Assembly (NCBI GenBank): GCA_013695925.1
Contig: JACCZO010000338.1
Span: forward strand, 1-10,348
DNA: 10,348 nucleotides
Direction of reading: 5' to 3'
DNA from: Chthoniobacterales bacterium
GTDB lineage: Bacteria; Verrucomicrobiota; Verrucomicrobiia; Chthoniobacterales; UBA10450
This document shows, piece by piece, positions 6,223 to 10,348 of the stretch (position 1 is its first letter; each line of letters starts with the position of its first letter). The notes under the pieces are model-generated. The model did no database searches. It was not told the DNA's origin and was given only the letters and a program-made list of their open reading frames with translations. The translations under genes were made by a program, and so were the position numbers.

Positions 6223-7388
6223 GCGGGCTCCCTGGATGGATCCTTCGCGAACACAAACGGCGCTTCGCCTTTGGAGAGACGCGCGAGGGTGGCGGTTGCA
6301 AAATCGAGCGACTCTCCAATGACTTCATCCATGTTCAGATAACGATAAGTGCCTAGTCGCCCGAGAAAAGAGGTCGCGGTCTCGGCTTTGGCGAGCGCCA
6401 CATATTCTTGCAGCAATCTCAGATCCTCGCCGAGCCGTTTCGGATAATAAGGAACATCAGTTGACTCCGTCTCCTTGCTGAATTCGCGAAATGCAACTGT
6501 GGAATCGTGCCTTTCCCATGGTGCGAAGTGCTTATGCTCATGGATGCGGGTGAATGGGACCTCCATGCCAGGATAGTTGATGACTGCGTTGCCCTGAAAA
6601 TCGCCCCTAGCCTCAATGCGCTCGAAAGTAACCGTGCGATAACCAAGCCGTCCGAGTTTGAACTGATAGAACGCGTCGAGCGGTCCGGTGTAAAACAGGT
6701 GATCCCAGTCCGGCGGCGAACCCGGTTCGAACGGCGCATTGAGAAGCACCGTGATTCTCTCGTGATCGAGAAGTGCGCGCACCAACTGCGTATATCCTTC
6801 TTCCGGAATACCCTGAAACAATTTGTCGTAGTAGCTATCGTTATAATTAAAGCGCACCGGCAACCGTTTCAGGATCGACGCGGGTAACTCCCGCGGCTCG
6901 CAACCCCACTGTTTTTTGGTGTAGCCGTAAAAGAAGGCGTCATACAAGTCGCGACCCAGCATCTTCAGCGCTTGTTCCTCGAAATTAGCAGGTTCATCGA
7001 TCGCCTTGTCCGCCAGCGAGGCGATAAAAGCGCGTGCTTCGGTCGGATTGAGCGTCTTATCGAAGAACTGGTTGATGGTGTGAAGGTTGATCGGAAAGGA
7101 GAAAACCCCCCGGTCAATCTTCACTTTAACGCGGTTCACGTAGGGTCGGAATCGCACATATCGATTCACATAATTCCAGATGTCTTCGCGGTTGGTGTTG
7201 AAAATATGCGGCCCATATTTGTGCACCATGACCTGGGTGTCGGGATCGCGCTCAGTATGGCAATTCCCAGCGATATGATCACGTTCCTCGTAAACCGTGA
7301 TACGGCAATCGCAGCCCTGAGCTAGTTCTTGGGCGACGACCGACCCGGCCAAACCTGCGCCGACAATTACGTAATGAGGACGAGACAT
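6219..7388 (-). CDS. glf: UDP-galactopyranose mutase
   Basis: A 389-residue flavoenzyme converting UDP-galactopyranose to UDP-galactofuranose in the cytoplasm, the only known bacterial source of Galf donors. The N-terminal FAD fold is 'IVGAGLAGS' (8-16), followed by 'HKYGPHIFNT' (56-65). The substrate region 'GYTKKQWG' (155-162), R179 in 'LPVRF', the tyrosine pair Y186-Y187 in 'DSYYDKLFQGIPEEGYT', R281 in 'FTRIHEHKHF' and 'GRLGTYRYLNMD' (343-354) all match the bacterial Glf family, and the length is typical. It is the first gene of the four-gene minus-strand operon, so its promoter should lie in 7389-7483; an in-frame TGA upstream supports ATG 7388. No clear ribosome-binding site is seen. Its presence predicts a Galf-containing surface glycan. 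Confidence 0.96.
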   Translation of the reverse strand: MSRPHYVIVGAGLAGSVVAQELAQGCDCRITVYEERDHIAGNCHTERDPDTQVMVHKYGPHIFNTNREDIWNYVNRYVRFRPYVNRVKVKIDRGVFSFPINLHTINQFFDKTLNPTEARAFIASLADKAIDEPANFEEQALKMLGRDLYDAFFYGYTKKQWGCEPRELPASILKRLPVRFNYNDSYYDKLFQGIPEEGYTQLVRALLDHERITVLLNAPFEPGSPPDWDHLFYTGPLDAFYQFKLGRLGYRTVTFERIEARGDFQGNAVINYPGMEVPFTRIHEHKHFAPWERHDSTVAFREFSKETESTDVPYYPKRLGEDLRLLQEYVALAKAETATSFLGRLGTYRYLNMDEVIGESLDFATATLARLSKGEAPFVFAKDPSREPA

Positions 7389-7397
7389 TTTAAAATG
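7386..7397. repeat. 12-bp palindrome containing the glf start codon
   Basis: CATTTTAAAATG is a perfect palindrome. Its left CAT is the glf ATG on the minus strand and its right ATG opens a 30-codon frame on the plus strand. AT-rich symmetry at the divergent junction could be a regulator site or a chance feature; no function can be assigned. Confidence 0.4.
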
Positions 7398-7487
7398 CGA
7401 GTTTCAATGGAGCACAAAAGTCCGAAGCGGCGAACTGGCAGTGTCTTTTTGCGTTCTGATTTCTCTGTTCGCGTTACGGCAAAATGA
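7395..7487 (+). CDS. possible 30-residue leader peptide
   Basis: A short frame beginning MRVSMEHKSPKRR and ending VRVTAK, whose TGA overlaps the ATG of the next gene (ATGA at 7484-7487). The overlap copies the coupling used elsewhere in this locus, and the peptide is strongly basic. Against it: the frame occupies almost the whole divergent region that must also carry the glf promoter, and there is no ribosome-binding site. I list it as a weak candidate only. Confidence 0.15.
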   Translation: MRVSMEHKSPKRRTGSVFLRSDFSVRVTAK

Positions 7488-7942
7488 GCGACACTTTGGT
7501 CCCGATGCCTCTGACCTACGGCCCTACTTTGATTCTCCGCTTTGCGTTGAGCTCGACGGTACGCTGCTCTGCTGGTCTCATCCTGCTCGCCTCAGGGATT
7601 TATCTCCTCAAAGGTTTACTCGACTTTGTGTCCGATTGCATGGACTCGGCGAAGCGGGCACGGGCTTCGGCCTCCGGTCAGGTTTCGGTTGCGCTCGCGG
7701 CGGCCTTCTGGCTGATTTTGCTCGGCGCCGGTCTCGGGCTTGGGCTTCTTTGCGGCTGGAGGTTTCTCGTTTTCGCGGCGCTGCTCGCCTATTCCGTCTT
7801 TTTCTTCTTCCGGCTGGCGATGGTCAAACGCTACTCCGAGTCGTGCAGTCTTGCCGTGCAGGAGGGAGCGACCGCGTCCAGGCGTGGCATTTTCGAACCA
7901 GCCTTAAGCCGATCGGCACTCTTGGCGTGCCTAGCGGCATGA
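7484..7942 (+). CDS. small membrane protein of unknown function
   Basis: A 152-residue protein that I do not recognise. It has three hydrophobic segments (about 28-47, 67-90 and 93-112), with charged residues between the first and second ('DSAKRARAS', 54-62) and after the third ('VKRYSES'); the last 35 residues are mixed. The ATG at 7484 is preceded only by a weak ACGGCAAA. Its stop overlaps the sulfotransferase start as ATGA (7939-7942), which indicates that the two are translated together and perhaps act together, for instance as a membrane partner for the sulfotransferase. A longer frame covering the same bases (from 7441) is in the sulfotransferase reading frame and is low-complexity out-of-frame translation, so I prefer this gene. 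Confidence 0.68.
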   Translation: MSDTLVPMPLTYGPTLILRFALSSTVRCSAGLILLASGIYLLKGLLDFVSDCMDSAKRARASASGQVSVALAAAFWLILLGAGLGLGLLCGWRFLVFAALLAYSVFFFFRLAMVKRYSESCSLAVQEGATASRRGIFEPALSRSALLACLAA

Positions 7943-8982
7943 TGACGGTGGTTGAAAACTACAAAATGAACGCAGCTAAATCGTATTCGGGAACAGCAGC
8001 CGGCGGGCCATTGTTCGTCGTTGGAATGTACCGCTCCGGGACGACCTTGCTTTACGCGCTGCTTAACCAACATCCGGAGATCGCCCTGCTCTACGAGTGC
8101 GACGCGCTGGCGGTTCCTGGTCCCAGCGCCAGCTCTGCGCGCTGGCCACGATGGATTGAAAGAAACGAGCTTTGGAATGATGTCCTTACCCGGCATCGGA
8201 TCGAGCGCGGGGAGATCGGTAGCCATGATCTGCGGGGACTCTACCAAGCCTTTTCTGGCCGGTCCGGCGCTCAATTCTACGGGGAAAAGGCGCCGGCTTA
8301 CGCCCGCTGGCTGCCGAAAATGCTGAGGAATTTTCCCCAGGCTCGCCTCATCGTCGTGTTGCGCGAGTTGCCGGAGATTTACCAAAGCGTCCTCGACGCC
8401 GGGCGCAAAGGCTCTCGCTTTTTCCGACGTCGCGGCCAACTACCCCGCTTGCTCTGGTCGCATCGCGCGATGATGCGCGACTTGGGGCGGCTCAAGCAAA
8501 CTCCTGTTTTTCTTCTTCGTTATCGTGAGGTGGTGAGCGACGCGAGCGAAGTCGGAAAACGGATCTGCGACTTTCTCGGTTTGCCGTTTAATGACGCCAT
8601 GAGCTCGCTCGTTGGCGCTGACTTTTCGGCTATCTATGCGGCGCCGCATCACGACTGGGTGCGTTCCGAGCGTATCGTGCGTCGCTTTGCGGATCGCGCT
8701 GCCGTTTCGTTTCAACTCCAGCGCGATCTGAAGATGTTTGGGCAAGCTTCCGGGCAGGCTGCTTTCGTGCCGGAGGAAGAACTGCCTGCGCTGGGCTTTA
8801 GGCAAAAAGTTCGGTATCAATCATACTTGGTGGCCGGATGCCTGCTCTGCATCCTCGACGATGCGAAAAGATTGCTCTATGAGTTTCTGCCCGAGTCGTG
8901 GTTTCGACATTACCGGCGAATGAGGAGCGGCGATGATCATCTCGAGATCTCCGGAAAAGAAGACAGTTCGATTTCGTGGTAA
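7939..8982 (+). CDS. sulfotransferase family protein
   Basis: A 347-residue PAPS-dependent sulfotransferase of the Sulfotransfer_3 type. The phosphosulfate loop is 'GMYRSGTTLL' (29-38), the first part of the fold holds 'YGEKAPAYARWLP' (114-126), the 3'-phosphate region is 'RLIVVLRELPEIYQSVLDA' (136-154, R142), and 'LLRYREVVSDASEVGKRICDFLGLPF' spans 192-217. The common 'RDPRD' form of the 3'-phosphate motif is changed here to 'RELPE'. It would move sulfate from PAPS to a hydroxyl, in this setting probably of a sugar, in the cytoplasm. The start at 7939 is chosen because of the ATGA overlap with the membrane protein and because the loop follows about 30 residues later; the frame is open upstream to 7441 but that part is a shadow of the neighbouring gene. 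Confidence 0.87.
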   Translation: MMTVVENYKMNAAKSYSGTAAGGPLFVVGMYRSGTTLLYALLNQHPEIALLYECDALAVPGPSASSARWPRWIERNELWNDVLTRHRIERGEIGSHDLRGLYQAFSGRSGAQFYGEKAPAYARWLPKMLRNFPQARLIVVLRELPEIYQSVLDAGRKGSRFFRRRGQLPRLLWSHRAMMRDLGRLKQTPVFLLRYREVVSDASEVGKRICDFLGLPFNDAMSSLVGADFSAIYAAPHHDWVRSERIVRRFADRAAVSFQLQRDLKMFGQASGQAAFVPEEELPALGFRQKVRYQSYLVAGCLLCILDDAKRLLYEFLPESWFRHYRRMRSGDDHLEISGKEDSSISW

Positions 8983-8987
8983 GCCCC

Positions 8988-9012
8988 CAGCGGCGGCGTG
9001 CCTTCGCCGCTG
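8988..9012. repeat. 8-bp-stem inverted repeat between sulfotransferase and GT4
   Basis: CAGCGGCG (8988-8995) and CGCCGCTG (9005-9012) pair perfectly around 9 bases, 5 bp after the sulfotransferase stop. There is no T-run, so it may slow or stabilise transcript ends rather than terminate; it could also be a small dispersed palindromic repeat. The gap to the next gene is only 63 bp, so the GT4 gene is probably still co-transcribed. Confidence 0.5.
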
Positions 9013-9045
9013 TCGTAGAGTCGATGGAGACGATAGCTTCGTGTC

Positions 9046-10221
9046 GTGAGGATATTGAACCTCTTCAACCAGTACCTCGAACGGGGAGGGGAGGCGGTGG
9101 CGGTTGAGGCGATTTGTGCATCGCTTTCACACGTGTCGGAGGTAGAGCGTCTAGACTTCTACAGCTCCGACTGGACCGGGCCCGGTGCTCCGCCCGCCTG
9201 GCAGCAGGCTCTCCGGATGTGGCGGAATCCGGCGACGATCCATCGGCTGCGTGACTCCGAGCGAGGCTCCAAGTCCGATCTGTGGCTGGTTCACAACGTC
9301 TTTCCGGTCGGTTCCGCAGCCATCTATCGTGAAGCCCAGCGGCTGGAAATCCCCGTCGTGCAATACCTGCACAACTACCGTCCGTTTTCCGTCAATGGCT
9401 ACCTCTGGGCTGGTAACCGTCTTGCGCCGCAAGGTCTGACGAAAAACTATTGGCCCGAGATTAGCGCCGGCGCCTGGCAAAATTCCCGCGTCAAAACAGC
9501 CTGGCTCGCTTCCGTCCTCACAGCTTCACACCTTCTGGGGTGGTGGCGCAGCGTGAAAGTCTGGATCGCGATTTCTGATTTTGTGAAAGACAAGTTCATC
9601 TCCGCCGGTATCCCAGCGGAGAAAGTAGTCACCCTGCGCCATTTTTGGCGCCCGGGCCCGGCCCCCGAGGCCGCCTCCGGCAATCACTATCTTTTCCTCG
9701 GCCGGCTGACAGAAGCGAAAGGAGTGAAAGTGCTCCTCGACGCGTGGGAAAAGCTCGAGGCGGAAAAAGGGGGCGCAACGCCTCTCCTCTGTATCGCGGG
9801 CGAAGGGCCCCTCAGATCTTATGTCCAGAGCCGCGCTGCAAGTGCTGGGTCGATCCAGTTTCTCGGCGAGATTTCCGGCGATGCCAAAGCCGAAGCGCTG
9901 CGATGCGCAAAGGCGGTGATCGTTCCCTCCATCTGGTGGGAACCACTCGGGCTTGTTGTGTACGAGGGATACGAATATGAGCGCCCGGTGCTAGCGGCCC
10001 GTTCCGGCGGATTACCGGAGATCGTGCTCGAGGGGGAGACCGGCCTGCTCCACGAGCCCGGCGATTCCGCGACTTTGGCGGCGCAAGTGATGTCCTTGGA
10101 GGAGCACCCTGAAAAATCGCAAAGCATGGGTCAGGCGGGCAGACAATGGCTCATCCGCAACGCGGACGAAACGCAATGGCAGAGGAGGTTTCAAGCCATC
10201 GCCGATCTTGCCCTCGCTTAG
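9046..10221 (+). CDS. family 4 glycosyltransferase
   Basis: A 391-residue GT-B glycosyltransferase. The acceptor-side half starts 'MRILNLFNQYLERGGEAVAVEAI' over residues 1-23 (the usual GG turn near residue 14). The donor-side half begins about residue 213 with 'HYLFLGRLTEAKGVKVLLDAW', then 'LLCIAGEGPLRSYV' (247-260) and the EX7E motif in 'WEPLGLVVYEG' (E299 and E307). Such enzymes are retaining and add a sugar from a nucleotide donor to a growing glycan at the inner face of the membrane. The donor cannot be read from sequence. The start is GTG 9046, the most upstream possible because an in-frame TAG lies at 9034-9036; the ribosome-binding site is poor. Its TAG stop directly abuts the terminal inverted-repeat element. 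Confidence 0.92.
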   Translation: MRILNLFNQYLERGGEAVAVEAICASLSHVSEVERLDFYSSDWTGPGAPPAWQQALRMWRNPATIHRLRDSERGSKSDLWLVHNVFPVGSAAIYREAQRLEIPVVQYLHNYRPFSVNGYLWAGNRLAPQGLTKNYWPEISAGAWQNSRVKTAWLASVLTASHLLGWWRSVKVWIAISDFVKDKFISAGIPAEKVVTLRHFWRPGPAPEAASGNHYLFLGRLTEAKGVKVLLDAWEKLEAEKGGATPLLCIAGEGPLRSYVQSRAASAGSIQFLGEISGDAKAEALRCAKAVIVPSIWWEPLGLVVYEGYEYERPVLAARSGGLPEIVLEGETGLLHEPGDSATLAAQVMSLEEHPEKSQSMGQAGRQWLIRNADETQWQRRFQAIADLALA

Positions 10222-10340
10222 CAGACTGTTGAAATAGTCCACAGATTGCACCGATGAGCACAGATTTTTCGAAACTGCTCTCTGTGGAATCTGCGAAATC
10301 TGTGGAAGAATTCTTCCCCGGAGAGTTTTTCGACAGTCTG
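10222..10340. repeat. imperfect inverted-repeat element, about 119 bp
   Basis: The outer arms CAGACTGTTGAAA (10222-10234) and, on the opposite strand, CAGACTGTCGAAA (10340-10328) match at 12 of 13 bases. Nested inside are TCCACAGATT (10238-10247) pairing with AATCTGTGGA (10297-10306), CACAGA (10259-10264) pairing with TCTGTG (10281-10286), a TTTCGAAA palindrome at the centre (10267-10274) and a GGAAGAATTCTTCC palindrome (10304-10317). There is no open frame of note. The overall shape is that of a non-coding palindromic repeat (MITE- or REP-like) or a long terminator-like hairpin. From memory, CACAGATT-type strings recur between genes in several bacterial phyla, but I cannot check that here. 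Confidence 0.7.
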
Positions 10341-10348
10341 TTAGGGTC

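Noticed and set aside
7405..7414. CAATGGAGCA, a 10-base match to the start of the 56-bp repeat at 1832-1841
   Set aside because: The match stops after 10 bases and the surroundings are unrelated, so a chance or start-codon-context similarity is more likely than a third repeat copy.
7441..7938. N-terminal extension of the sulfotransferase by 166 residues
   Set aside because: The extension is arginine- and leucine-rich out-of-frame reading of the membrane protein gene. The PAPS loop and the ATGA overlap both place the start at 7939.
1..10348. CRISPR arrays, tRNA or rRNA genes, transposases
   Set aside because: I saw no regularly spaced repeats, no tRNA- or rRNA-like sequence and no transposase or integrase frame in the window.

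Overview
The window is GC-rich, densely coding DNA that looks like a polysaccharide / envelope-glycan locus of a Gram-negative bacterium. My best guess is Verrucomicrobia or a related PVC lineage. The reasons are the exosortase plus a separate EpsI protein, a periplasmic TPR protein whose 'LYATCPDPAFRNGQQAV...DTLAAAYAETGDF' style is familiar from planctomycete and verrucomicrobial proteins, and a CACAGATT-rich intergenic repeat at the right edge. The taxonomy is an inference from style; there is no rRNA or other marker gene here.

Layout. (1) 68-707, minus strand: a toxin-antitoxin pair, an AbrB-type antitoxin followed by a PIN-domain (VapC-like) toxin, overlapping by 26 bp. Bases 1-67 hold nothing I can name. 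(2) 708-1058: no convincing gene, but several inverted repeats and a 56-bp stretch that is an exact copy of the first 56 bases of the exosortase gene. (3) 1059-3522, plus strand: a secreted TPR protein, an exosortase with its Cys/Arg/His residues intact, and an EpsI protein that overlaps the exosortase by 11 bp. (4) 3428-7388, minus strand: a compact four-gene operon read from right to left: UDP-galactopyranose mutase (glf), a family 2 glycosyltransferase, a SAM methyltransferase and a multi-pass GT-C (GT39-like) glycosyltransferase. Its last gene runs convergently into epsI, and the two coding regions overlap by 95 bp. (5) 7484-10221, plus strand: a small unknown membrane protein translationally coupled (ATGA) to a sulfotransferase, then a family 4 glycosyltransferase. 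(6) 10222-10340: a roughly 119-bp imperfect inverted-repeat element directly after the last stop codon.

How it may work together: Glf makes UDP-galactofuranose, the GT2 and GT4 enzymes build a glycan on the cytoplasmic side, the GT-C enzyme uses lipid-linked sugars on the periplasmic side, and the sulfotransferase and methyltransferase decorate the product or its precursors. The exosortase/EpsI pair usually anchors or processes C-terminally tagged secreted proteins and is commonly found beside exopolysaccharide genes; no tagged substrate is encoded in this window. The main oddity is the perfect 56-bp direct repeat, which places the same start codon and N-terminal coding sequence upstream of the TPR gene and at the true start of the exosortase, exactly 936 bp apart.
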